This document shows, in pieces, positions 56,698 to 64,000 of a DNA stretch of 64,000 nucleotides. Below the pieces are notes generated by a model. The model made no database searches, was not told the origin of the DNA, and was given only the letters and a program-made list of their open reading frames with translations. The stretch spans positions 1 through 64,000 of the forward strand of contig JAKAUQ010000012.1 of assembly GCA_021827705.1 (NCBI GenBank), in the 5' to 3' direction. This stretch comes from Actinomycetes bacterium (GTDB taxonomy: Bacteria > Actinomycetota > Acidimicrobiia > Acidimicrobiales > RAAP-2). Position numbers and translations under genes: made by a program. Each line of letters opens with the position of its first letter. Position 1 is the stretch's first letter.

Positions 56698-57630
56698 CTA
56701 CTTGTGGAGAGTGGCTACCACGGCCTCCAGCAGGGCCTGGGCCAGGGGGGTTAAGTCACCTGCGGTCCCGTGCTCCACGTGCACCGTCGTCATGCGGGTC
56801 TCGCGCAGGACCGGCAGGGCCATGCCCGTGACCTCTACGCGGGGCAGGGTCAGCTCGCTGGCCAGGCGTGAGGCGATGGCGCTAGCCAAGCGCTCGCCGC
56901 GCCGCGAGTGGGATCGGTAGGACGCCCAGTAGTTCAGGCGCACGCCGCGCACCTCGAGGCTGGGCGCAAAGGACAGGACCAGGCGCGCATCGGCCCGGTT
57001 GGCGGTCGAGGCGATGATGTCGGGGTCATCGCTGGCCACGCGCAGCATCGGGCTGAGATCCGTCCACGCGGCGGCGACGCACTCGGCCAGGGGACTGCTG
57101 CCGGCGATCACCACCAGACCCGAGTCGACCTCGTCGAATCCGGCACCCTCCCGCGCGTCACTGACGAGGTGGCGGTCGGCAGTGATGGCGGCCATGCGAC
57201 GCAGCTCGACCAAGGTGGTCAAGGTCACCACGCCGCTGGGCTCGAGGGCGCGATTGCGCTGGAACTCGCTGACGGCCGTGTGCAGCAGCGGTCCGAAGAT
57301 GCCGTCGATGCGCCCGGGGTCGAAGCCGAGCTGGGAGAGTCGGACCTGCAGGTCCGCGACGTCGTCGCCGCGCAGCCGGGGTGTGGCCAGGTACAGCAGG
57401 CGGTCACCGAGGTGCCAGCCGGCCTCGACCAGGCGGGACCACGTCGTGGCGTCGACGGCCCCGGTGATCCGCAGACCCCGGGAGCGTTGGAAGGCCTCGA
57501 TCAGGCGGACCGACTCGTCGCTGAAGACGTCGACCGCGCTGAGGTGCCCGAAGCCCAGGCGCTCCAGGCGCTCGTGGAGCTCGCGAATCTGCGGGCCCGC
57601 GGCGCTACCTCGCCAACCCGTCGTGATCAG
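56698..57630 (-). CDS. cwlM: CwlM-type protein: two peptidoglycan-binding domains plus degenerate amidase domain
   Basis: The frame is open from a TGA at 57655-57657 down to 56698 and has no ATG, GTG or TTG before an internal GTG at 57231. A CTG at 57630 overlaps the trxA stop (CTGA), giving 310 residues; this start is my inference. Two PG_binding_1 repeats ([12 protein letters not shown] to WSRLVEAG, and [22 protein letters not shown]) precede an Amidase_3-like domain. The zinc motifs of real amidases (PGHGG, IHAN, VELGF) are absent; the equivalents read VIAGSS, SFAPS and VEHGT. This fits mycobacterial CwlM, a non-enzymatic regulator of MurA that is phosphorylated by PknB. Confidence 0.8.
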   Translation of the reverse strand: MITTGWRGSAAGPQIRELHERLERLGFGHLSAVDVFSDESVRLIEAFQRSRGLRITGAVDATTWSRLVEAGWHLGDRLLYLATPRLRGDDVADLQVRLSQLGFDPGRIDGIFGPLLHTAVSEFQRNRALEPSGVVTLTTLVELRRMAAITADRHLVSDAREGAGFDEVDSGLVVIAGSSPLAECVAAAWTDLSPMLRVASDDPDIIASTANRADARLVLSFAPSLEVRGVRLNYWASYRSHSRRGERLASAIASRLASELTLPRVEVTGMALPVLRETRMTTVHVEHGTAGDLTPLAQALLEAVVATLHK

Positions 57631-57962
57631 GACTTTGCCAGGGCCGACGTGATCTCATTGAGGAGTGCGCCCTTGGGGCGCGCCCCGACGATGCGAGCGA
57701 CGACCTGTCCGTTCTTGAACAGCAGAAGAGTGGGAATGCTCATCACGGAAAAGCGCGTGGCCGTGGCGACATTGTTGTCGACGTCCAGCTTGCCGATGGT
57801 GAAGCGATCGGCCTGCTCGACGGAGAACTGCTCCAGGATCGGGGCGATCATCTTGCACGGTCCGCACCACTCCGCCCAGAAGTCCACGAGCATGGGCTTC
57901 TCGGCTGCTCCGATGGTCTCGTCGAAGGTGGCGTCCGACAGAATCGTGATCGGGCTGGTCAT
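57627..57962 (-). CDS. trxA: Thioredoxin
   Basis: The protein has 111 residues with the active site WCGPC (C33 and C36) in [14 protein letters not shown] and the cis-Pro loop SIPTLLLF. It is a classical thioredoxin, reduced by the TrxB encoded just upstream. ATG 57962 has AGGTCCTC-type purines upstream on the minus strand. Its stop overlaps the presumed cwlM start, and the trxB-trxA-cwlM order is the same as in mycobacteria. Confidence 0.96.
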   Translation of the reverse strand: MTSPITILSDATFDETIGAAEKPMLVDFWAEWCGPCKMIAPILEQFSVEQADRFTIGKLDVDNNVATATRFSVMSIPTLLLFKNGQVVARIVGARPKGALLNEITSALAKS

Positions 57963-58025
57963 GAGGTCCTCCGGGTGGCAGCGGGTATGGCGGGACCACC
58001 TTAGTGACTGCGGCGCGCCAACGGC

Positions 58026-58982
58026 CTATCCGTGCTGGCGGGCCTCCAGCCACTTTTCGGCGTCCATGGCCGCCATGCAGCCGGATCCCGCCGAGGTGAT
58101 GGCCTGACGGTAGTGGTGGTCCTGCACGTCGCCGGCGGCGAAGAGGCCGTCGATGGAGGTGAACGAGCCCAACGTTGTGCGCACGTACCCGTTGTCGAGC
58201 AGCTCCACCTGGTCGGCGACCACCTCGGTGTTGGGCACGTGGCCGATGGCCACGAAGACTCCGGTCACGTCGAGCTCGCTCTCGGCGCCGGTGACCGTGT
58301 CGCGCACGCGCAGGCCGGACACGCGGTCCTGGCCCACGACCTCGAGAACCTGCGTGTTCCACGCGAAGCGGATCTTCTCATTGGTGAGGGCGCGCTCCTG
58401 CATGATCTTGGAGGCACGCAGGGCGTCGCGCCGGTGCACGATCGTGACCGAGCTGGCAAAGCGCGTCAGGAAGATGGCCTCCTCGAGGGCCGAGTCGCCC
58501 CCGCCGATGACGGCGATGTCCTGGCCCCGAAAGAAGAAACCATCGCAGGTGGCGCAGGTGGACACCCCGTGGCTGAGCAGGCGGTTCTCGCCGGGGACGT
58601 CGAGCATCAAGGATCGCGCGCCGGTGGCCAGGATTACGGCGTCGGCGGTGATGCTGGGCTCCTCGTCCTCGCTGAGCCAGGCCCGAAAGGGTCGCTGCGC
58701 GACGTCGAGCCGGCGGACCTTGTCGATGCGCAGGTCCGCGCCGAACCTCTCGGCCTGCGCCTGCATGCTGGCCATCAGCTCGGGCCCGCCGATGCCGTCG
58801 GGGAAGCCGGGGAAGTTCTCGATCTCGGTGGTCAGCATGAGCTGGCCGCCGGGCTGATCCGAGGTCGAGGACGGCTCGCCCTGGATGACGATTGGCGACA
58901 GCTGGGCCCGCGCGGTGTAGATGGCGGCCGTGAGGCCCGCCGGGCCCGATCCGATGATCAAGACGGAGGTGTGCTCAGTCAT
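58026..58982 (-). CDS. trxB: Thioredoxin reductase
   Basis: The protein has 318 residues. The FAD site is [14 protein letters not shown], the redox pair CATC lies in [11 protein letters not shown], and the NADPH site is [14 protein letters not shown] followed by the HRRD motif. It transfers electrons from NADPH to thioredoxin. A 63-base gap separates it from trxA. The small membrane protein gene upstream overlaps its start by eight bases. Confidence 0.96.
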   Translation of the reverse strand: MTEHTSVLIIGSGPAGLTAAIYTARAQLSPIVIQGEPSSTSDQPGGQLMLTTEIENFPGFPDGIGGPELMASMQAQAERFGADLRIDKVRRLDVAQRPFRAWLSEDEEPSITADAVILATGARSLMLDVPGENRLLSHGVSTCATCDGFFFRGQDIAVIGGGDSALEEAIFLTRFASSVTIVHRRDALRASKIMQERALTNEKIRFAWNTQVLEVVGQDRVSGLRVRDTVTGAESELDVTGVFVAIGHVPNTEVVADQVELLDNGYVRTTLGSFTSIDGLFAAGDVQDHHYRQAITSAGSGCMAAMDAEKWLEARQHG

Positions 58983-59307
58983 GAGGCGTCCGAGGCGTGA
59001 CGGGGCGCCGGCGGCGCCAGATGATCAGGCCCGCCGCCAGCGACAGCGCTCCGATGACGGCGTCGGTGAGCCAGACGCGCCCGGCGAAGACGTAGATGTC
59101 GAGAAGGCGGACCCCACCGATGAGGGTCGCCACGACCAGGACTAGTGCGACCAAGATCAGCACGAAGAGGTACGCAACGGTGCGGCCGATCAGGAGGATG
59201 GGGCGCAAGACGCGGTCGTGGACGACGTCGAGCCCGTGGTCGAGGAGCTCGAACAGCCGGTCGATCAGGTCGGGCCGGGGCTCGGGTGTCGGCGGGGGAG
59301 TGCTCAC
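58975..59307 (-). CDS. Small two-helix membrane protein
   Basis: The protein has 110 residues from GTG 59307; a longer open frame upstream is antisense-like and unrelated. A Pro-rich N-terminus ([12 protein letters not shown]) and an amphipathic segment with [19 protein letters not shown] precede two membrane helices (about 43-63 and 78-97) and a basic tail. I do not recognise the family. It overlaps trxB (eight bases) and degV (four bases), so it is co-translated with them. It lies where mycobacteria have Rv3912 and sigM. Confidence 0.65.
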   Translation of the reverse strand: MSTPPPTPEPRPDLIDRLFELLDHGLDVVHDRVLRPILLIGRTVAYLFVLILVALVLVVATLIGGVRLLDIYVFAGRVWLTDAVIGALSLAAGLIIWRRRRPVTPRTPHD

Positions 59308-60173
59308 GGTACGAATGTAGCGGCGTCGCGCGCTCGCTCCAGCCAGCAGGCACCGATGATGCCGGGACCCGAGTGGGTTCCGACCACCGGCCCGATGTCG
59401 GCCACCAGAAGGGGGTGCTCCAACTCGGTGCCCGCGAGCAGCGCCTCGAGGTCGGGGGCGTCGGGCGCCATGCCGTGGACGACGGCCAGTCGGGCCAGTG
59501 GCGCGTGGCGCCGGGCCTCGTCGGCGACGGCGGCCAGGGCCCGCGCCCGCGTCCGCTGGCGGCCGCGCTCGGCGACGACGCCGTCGCGCAACTCCAGCAG
59601 GGGCTTGATGGACAGCATCTGGCCCAGCAGGGCGCGTGCCCCGCCGATCCGTCCCCCCTTGACCAGGTGCTCGAGGGTGGCCAGGGTGCCGCAGATCCCC
59701 GCGCGGGGGACCAGCGCGCGGGCGTGGGCCTCCATCTCGTCCAGGTTCATGTTGCCGGCCTGCGCGAGCTCGGCCAGCTCCAGCACAACGAGGCCCTCGG
59801 CCATGGTGACTGCGCGCGTGTCTACGACCCGCACGTCGATACGTCCCGCCACGGCCTCGGCGGCCACCACGGCCGACTGGTAGGTGGCCGACAGGGCGGC
59901 CGAGAGCGTGGCCACGATGACGCCGTCGTAGCCCGCGGCGGCGGCCTGCTCGTAGACGGTGGAGAAGGCTCCGGCCGCGGGCGCCGCAGTCTCGGGCAGG
60001 ACGTCCGCCTCGCGGCACCGGCGCCAGAACTCGGCGGGTGCGAGCTCGAGGCGGTCGACGAACTCCTCGTGGCCAAAGCGAATGGTGAGAGAGACCACGT
60101 CGATGCCGAGGCTGTCGGTTAGCGCTGCCGGCAGGTCCGACGCCGAGTCGGTCATCACGCGAATGCGGGGCAC
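59304..60173 (-). CDS. degV: DegV-family fatty-acid-binding protein
   Basis: The protein has 289 residues. The family starts with the motif VMTDSASDLP. GAFSTVYEQAAAAGYDGVIVATLSAALSATYQSA holds the conserved Ser residues that bind the fatty acid carboxylate, and HLVKGGRIGGARALLGQMLSIKPLL is the second family signature. DegV/FakB proteins bind fatty acids, and in some Firmicutes present them to the kinase FakA; no fakA is in the window. It starts 29 bases downstream of murJ. Confidence 0.88.
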   Translation of the reverse strand: MPRIRVMTDSASDLPAALTDSLGIDVVSLTIRFGHEEFVDRLELAPAEFWRRCREADVLPETAAPAAGAFSTVYEQAAAAGYDGVIVATLSAALSATYQSAVVAAEAVAGRIDVRVVDTRAVTMAEGLVVLELAELAQAGNMNLDEMEAHARALVPRAGICGTLATLEHLVKGGRIGGARALLGQMLSIKPLLELRDGVVAERGRQRTRARALAAVADEARRHAPLARLAVVHGMAPDAPDLEALLAGTELEHPLLVADIGPVVGTHSGPGIIGACWLERARDAATFVP

Positions 60174-60202
60174 GGTTCCTCCCTCGGGGGCTGCTGGCAG
60201 CC

Positions 60203-61783
60203 TTACACGTTCCGGGTCCGGCGGCCAGCGGAGCGCTGCTCCAGGGCCACGACGGCCACGAACACGGCCGCACCGACCACCGCCGCGGCGATGAAGCGGA
60301 CGACCAGCCCGACGCCGCTGGTCGCGCTGCCCAGCACGTAGGTGACGGCCATGGTGACGCCTGCCACCAACGAGGCGAGCGTGCTACGGCGCACGTGCAC
60401 CGACCAGATGGCCGGGGCCACGACCACGCGTCGTCGGGCCAGGACGCCGACGGCGGCGACCGCGGCGACTGTGTAGGACACCGAGACGCTGGCCGTCAGG
60501 CCGGCCAGCGAGTGCCGGCCCCAGAGGAAGGCCAGCACGATGTTGAGCCCGTTCTGGAGCACGTAGAGGGCAAAGACCACGCGGGCGCGCTGCATCGACT
60601 GGAGGCCCCGGATGCTCAGCATGAACAGCGTGAAGCCGGGCATTCCCGCGGCCAGCACGGCCAGCACGGTGCCGGCGGCCAGCGGCTGGCTGGCGTGGGC
60701 GTGATTGAGCAGGATCCCGACGAGGGGCTGGTTGAGGACCAGGAAGGCCACGGTGGTGGGCACGATGATCACCAGTGACTGGCGCAGCCCGAAGCGCAGG
60801 CGCTCGCCCAGCGCGTCGTAGTCGCGCTGGGTGGCCAGCTCGGCCATCTGGGGTCCGAGCGAGCTCAGCACCGAGACCACGACGACGGCGTAGGGCATCA
60901 GGAAGAACGACCACCCGTAGGTGTAGGCACTGACGGGCCCGCTGCCACCGATCCCGAAGGCGAGGGCCAAGATCACGTACAGCGACGCCTGGTTGGCCAC
61001 CACCACGAGGAAGGTCCAGCTGCCCAGGCGGGTGATGGCCCGCAGGGCGGGGTCCGCGAGGTCGAGGCGGAAGCGGAGGCGCCCCAGGTCGCTGCGACCC
61101 AGCGACGGCACGAGCAGCACGAACTGGACCGCGACCCCGAGGGTGGTGCCCAGCCCGAGCCACAGCAGGGGTCGGCTGCCCGGCAGGGACCCCAGGCGTG
61201 GTGCCGGGTCGATGAGGTGGAACCAGACGAGCACGGCGATGGCGACGACGTTGTTGGCCAGGGGCGTCCAGGCGGGGGCCCCGAAGCGCTGGCGGACGTT
61301 GAGCAGTGCCGTGGCTAGCCCGAACACGCCGTAGAAGAAGATCTGGGGGACGAACCACCGCAGCAAGTCCGTGGCGACGGCACGCTCCGTGCCCAGGACC
61401 GCGGTCGCGTGCGCCGAGCTCAGCTGGTGCAGCGCCGTGAAGGCGTCGATGATCCACGGCGCCGCGACCCAGGCCAGGAGGGTGCCGGCGAAGAGCACCA
61501 GGACCGAGGCGGTGAGCACGCTCGAGATCGAGCGCCAGGCGCGGCGCTCCCCGTCTACGGACAGGCGCTCGACGAAGACGGGAATGTAGGTGGCGATCAG
61601 GATCCCGCCCAGGACGAGGTCGTAGAGCATGTTCGGGATCGTGTTGGCCAGGTTGAAGGCGTCGGCCAGCCGGGTGAAGCCGAGGACCCACGCCAGCACG
61701 ACGACGCGCACCAGGCCGGTGAGGCGGGATACCAGGGTCCCGCTGGCCATCGAGGCGACGCGGGAGGAGTGGCTGGCGCTCAT
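60203..61783 (-). CDS. murJ: Lipid II flippase MurJ
   Basis: The protein has 526 residues from ATG 61783; the frame continues upstream only as a shadow of the DUF6049-type gene. It starts with ASGTLVSRLTGLVRVVVLAW, the conserved first helix with the functional Arg, and has about 14 membrane helices, typical for MurJ/MviN. The long cytoplasmic pseudokinase tail of mycobacterial MurJ is absent, so FhaA cannot act through that domain here. It flips lipid II for peptidoglycan synthesis. Its ATG overlaps the upstream gene's stop by four bases. Confidence 0.93.
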   Translation of the reverse strand: MSASHSSRVASMASGTLVSRLTGLVRVVVLAWVLGFTRLADAFNLANTIPNMLYDLVLGGILIATYIPVFVERLSVDGERRAWRSISSVLTASVLVLFAGTLLAWVAAPWIIDAFTALHQLSSAHATAVLGTERAVATDLLRWFVPQIFFYGVFGLATALLNVRQRFGAPAWTPLANNVVAIAVLVWFHLIDPAPRLGSLPGSRPLLWLGLGTTLGVAVQFVLLVPSLGRSDLGRLRFRLDLADPALRAITRLGSWTFLVVVANQASLYVILALAFGIGGSGPVSAYTYGWSFFLMPYAVVVVSVLSSLGPQMAELATQRDYDALGERLRFGLRQSLVIIVPTTVAFLVLNQPLVGILLNHAHASQPLAAGTVLAVLAAGMPGFTLFMLSIRGLQSMQRARVVFALYVLQNGLNIVLAFLWGRHSLAGLTASVSVSYTVAAVAAVGVLARRRVVVAPAIWSVHVRRSTLASLVAGVTMAVTYVLGSATSGVGLVVRFIAAAVVGAAVFVAVVALEQRSAGRRTRNV

Positions 61784-63723
61784 CGCGCGTGTCGCCCTCG
61801 CGCCCGCCGGCGATACGAGCGCAGCCACCAGACCGCCAGCACCAGGATCGACGCCGCGGTCAGGAGGTAGCCGACCAGCGACGCGCCGGCGGCGCGCACC
61901 TGGATGGCCGCGTGGGCGATGAGGAGTTGGCCGCTCGCGGTCGTCAGGTTGACCTGGAGGGTCAGGCTGCCGCCTCGACTGACGACCGGCACGCGCAGGG
62001 CGGTGATCGGTGCGGTCACCGACACGGCGACTGCGGAGCCCTTGGGGAAGGTGAGGTCCGAGGTGAGCAGGTGCACGACCCCGGTCAGCGCGTAGGGCGC
62101 GCTGGAGCGCACGGTGATCGGCAGGTCCGAGCCGGCGCCGGCCAGCGTGATGGCTCCGGGGTCGATGGAGAAGTAGGCGAGCTGGTGCGTCACCAGCGCG
62201 CCGACCGCAGCGATGCGGCTCTGGCGCGCGCCGGCGGGCCCGACGGCCTCGGCGTCGGCCAGGGCCACGCGCAGTCCCACCGACTCGGCACGCGACGTTA
62301 TCGCCTCGGTGAAGGCATCGACCTGGCTGGCCACGCTCTGCAGCTCGGCCACGTTGGCGCTGGTCCACAGGGTGGTCGGCGCCGACGGGCCCAGTGCGCG
62401 CGATGCCGGCGCGCCGTCGGCTCCCACCAGCGATGAGTCGAATGCTGGTCCCAGGGCCGTGGGCGCGACGAAGGGATCGGCGGACAGGCCGGTGGCGACG
62501 TCGGTCAGCACGGCGGGGCTGATCGCGGCCGCCGGGGTGTCCACGACGACCGTGCGCGGTGCGCTGGCATTGGGGGCCTCGAAGTGCAGGAAGGCCAGCG
62601 TGCCTAGGACCAGGGCGGCGCGGCGACCAGGCTCGATCGTGCGGTCGAGGAGGAGACTGGACAGGGGCTGATCGGTGGCCACGGCGGTGACGCCGGTGGC
62701 TCCTGTGACCCGGAAGGGCTCACCCCACGTCAGGGTTGACGACGGCGCCGTGCCCAGGTCGGACTCGGGCAGCACGACGTCGGTGACACCAGCCTTCGCC
62801 AGGCCATCCAGCGTGCCCGGCGTCGTCGGGCCGCTGAGCAGCAGCGGCCCGTCGACGTAGCGTCCGCTGGCCGCCGCGTAGAGCTGAGCGCCCAAGTTGA
62901 CCTGGCGCGCCAGTTCGGCTTGCAGCCCGGCGTTGGCCAGACCGGTGAGGTCGGCGCGGGCCGGGGGTGCCGCGACGGCGCGGTGCAGGGGACTGGCCAC
63001 CGCGTGGGCCAGGGCCCGACGCCAGGGCGGGCCGGCACGCGGCGAGGTCAGCGCGGCTGCCAGGGTGTCGTAGTCGGCGCTGAGCGTCAGGGGGAGGGCG
63101 CTCTGGCGAGCCAGCGCGCCCAGGAACGCCTCGGTGGGCCTACGGTGCTGCCACGCCGATGCGTCGAGGGTGGCGATCCAGGCGAAGCGGACGGGCTGAA
63201 GGACGCGACTGGCCTGGACGGCCAGCAGCGACCAGGTGGTCTCGAGACGGCCGCCCTGGGCGACGCGCAGGCGCAGCGGGTACACGCCGTCGCAGGCCAG
63301 GCCCCGGCACGGGAGGCGCACCACGCCCTCGCCGCACCGCGCCCGCGGCGGGCGGGCCCCCTCCTCGACCACGACGACCACGACCGTCGTCGATCGCCGG
63401 CCGCACCGCGGGTTCACCAGCGGCGTCGAGGCCAGGCCGGGACCCGCGACGCCCGCGCCCGCGACGATCGGGCCGATCTGCGAAGACATGATCAGCCGGG
63501 GGTAGACCGAGGCGCGCAGGTCGGCCGGTGTGCGCTCGGGCAGCGCTAAGTCCAGGGCCACCCGGCCCACACCCGTGCGGATCAGGTTGGCCGAGGGGCT
63601 CTGGCGCAGGATGTAGAACGACCGGGGGGCCGCCGCCGAGGCGGAAAGGGGGAGCCAGAGCGTGAGGAGGGCGGCCCCGAGCACCCACCACGACCGCCGC
63701 CACTGCGGCCTGTGCCCGACCAT
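61780..63723 (-). CDS. DUF6049-type exported protein (Rv3909-like)
   Basis: The protein has 647 residues from ATG 63723; an upstream GTG at 63792 would precede the signal peptide by 23 residues and overlap the pcnA leader. The signal peptide ends near residue 30 (SASAAAP). A large external domain follows, then one membrane helix near the C-terminus (YLLTAASILVLAVWWL) and a short basic tail. The layout, size and position between pcnA and murJ match mycobacterial Rv3909. The function is unknown; it may assist MurJ or the wall machinery. Confidence 0.75.
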   Translation of the reverse strand: MVGHRPQWRRSWWVLGAALLTLWLPLSASAAAPRSFYILRQSPSANLIRTGVGRVALDLALPERTPADLRASVYPRLIMSSQIGPIVAGAGVAGPGLASTPLVNPRCGRRSTTVVVVVVEEGARPPRARCGEGVVRLPCRGLACDGVYPLRLRVAQGGRLETTWSLLAVQASRVLQPVRFAWIATLDASAWQHRRPTEAFLGALARQSALPLTLSADYDTLAAALTSPRAGPPWRRALAHAVASPLHRAVAAPPARADLTGLANAGLQAELARQVNLGAQLYAAASGRYVDGPLLLSGPTTPGTLDGLAKAGVTDVVLPESDLGTAPSSTLTWGEPFRVTGATGVTAVATDQPLSSLLLDRTIEPGRRAALVLGTLAFLHFEAPNASAPRTVVVDTPAAAISPAVLTDVATGLSADPFVAPTALGPAFDSSLVGADGAPASRALGPSAPTTLWTSANVAELQSVASQVDAFTEAITSRAESVGLRVALADAEAVGPAGARQSRIAAVGALVTHQLAYFSIDPGAITLAGAGSDLPITVRSSAPYALTGVVHLLTSDLTFPKGSAVAVSVTAPITALRVPVVSRGGSLTLQVNLTTASGQLLIAHAAIQVRAAGASLVGYLLTAASILVLAVWWLRSYRRRARGRHAR

Positions 63724-63782
63724 GCTGTCCAAGGCTACCGGCGTCCCCCAGCAGCGAACGGGAGAACTACCCTTCATGCCCA

Positions 63783-64000
63783 GTGCCCGCACCTGCTGAC
63801 CATTCGACGCACGACCGCCTCCTCGAACTGGTGGCGCTGGCCCGACCGCTGGCCGAGCGGTTCGCCCAGGCCGGCCACTCCCTCTTCGCGGTGGGTGGTG
63901 CGGTCCGTGACGCGCTGATCGGTGTGGCGCCCCGCGACGAGCGGGAGATCGACTTCACGACCGACGCGCGGCCCGAGGAGATCGCATTCCTGCTGGCGCC
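63783..64000 (+). CDS. pcnA: CCA tRNA nucleotidyltransferase (3'-truncated by window edge)
   Basis: Seventy-two codons are visible from GTG 63783 to the window end. The nucleotidyltransferase motif LFAVGGAVRDALIG is clear. The catalytic D-x-D position reads EIDFTTDARPEEI, so the first acidic residue is Glu. The enzyme adds or repairs the 3' CCA of tRNAs. It is divergent from the DUF6049-type gene with a 59-base spacer. The location beside Rv3909- and MurJ-type genes matches pcnA in M. tuberculosis. Confidence 0.88.
   Translation, partial: MPAPADHSTHDRLLELVALARPLAERFAQAGHSLFAVGGAVRDALIGVAPRDEREIDFTTDARPEEIAFLLA

Overview
The window is 64 kb of gene-dense, GC-rich bacterial chromosome around the replication origin. 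The order rpmH-rnpA-yidD-yidC-jag-rsmG-parS-parA-parB on one side of dnaA and dnaN-recF-dciA-gyrB-gyrA on the other, followed by cwlM, trxA, trxB, murJ, a DUF6049-type gene and pcnA, matches the mycobacterial origin region. With crgA, PknB, PstP and two FHA proteins this points firmly to Actinomycetota. The missing rodA and pknA in the kinase cluster and the general gene content fit a deep-branching class such as Acidimicrobiia; that class is an inference.

Layout. 1-8.7 kb holds secreted hypothetical proteins, a class III aminotransferase, two hotdog thioesterases, a pirin and a thiolase, with a multiply frameshifted membrane-protein pseudogene at 5.4-6.1 kb. 8.7-14.8 kb is a minus-strand growth and division cluster (fhaA, fhaB, pstP, pbpA, pknB, crgA), headed by a divergent tRNA-Leu(CAG). 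15-21.5 kb has a second pseudogene, an ABC transporter with a divergent two-component system and a perfect 16-bp palindrome between them, then an SPFH/NfeD pair. 21.9-24.8 kb is a tightly overlapping four-gene operon: three proteins built from YbjQ-like (DUF74) domains behind one small helical protein. This is the best candidate for an undescribed system. 25-41 kb carries a DEAD-box helicase fused to a cold-shock domain, a heterodimeric ABC exporter, a P1B-5-type metal ATPase whose hemerythrin domain is split by a frameshift, OsmC, several secreted hydrolases or hypotheticals, and an ABC-F ATPase.

41-64 kb is the origin core. The likely oriC is the dnaN-dnaA spacer. Between rsmG and parA lies about 1.5 kb with five parS-like sites, two direct repeats of about 100 bp and a decayed second copy of the rsmG 3' half. 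The genes beyond parB (cwlM, trxA, trxB, degV, murJ, DUF6049, pcnA) combine envelope synthesis, redox and tRNA maturation.

Functional links. PknB, PstP and the FHA proteins form the usual actinobacterial phospho-signalling unit. In mycobacteria this unit controls CwlM, MurJ (through FhaA) and CrgA-associated division, and all of these partners are encoded in this window. GyrB carries Asn in its EGNSAGG motif, where most gyrases have Asp.
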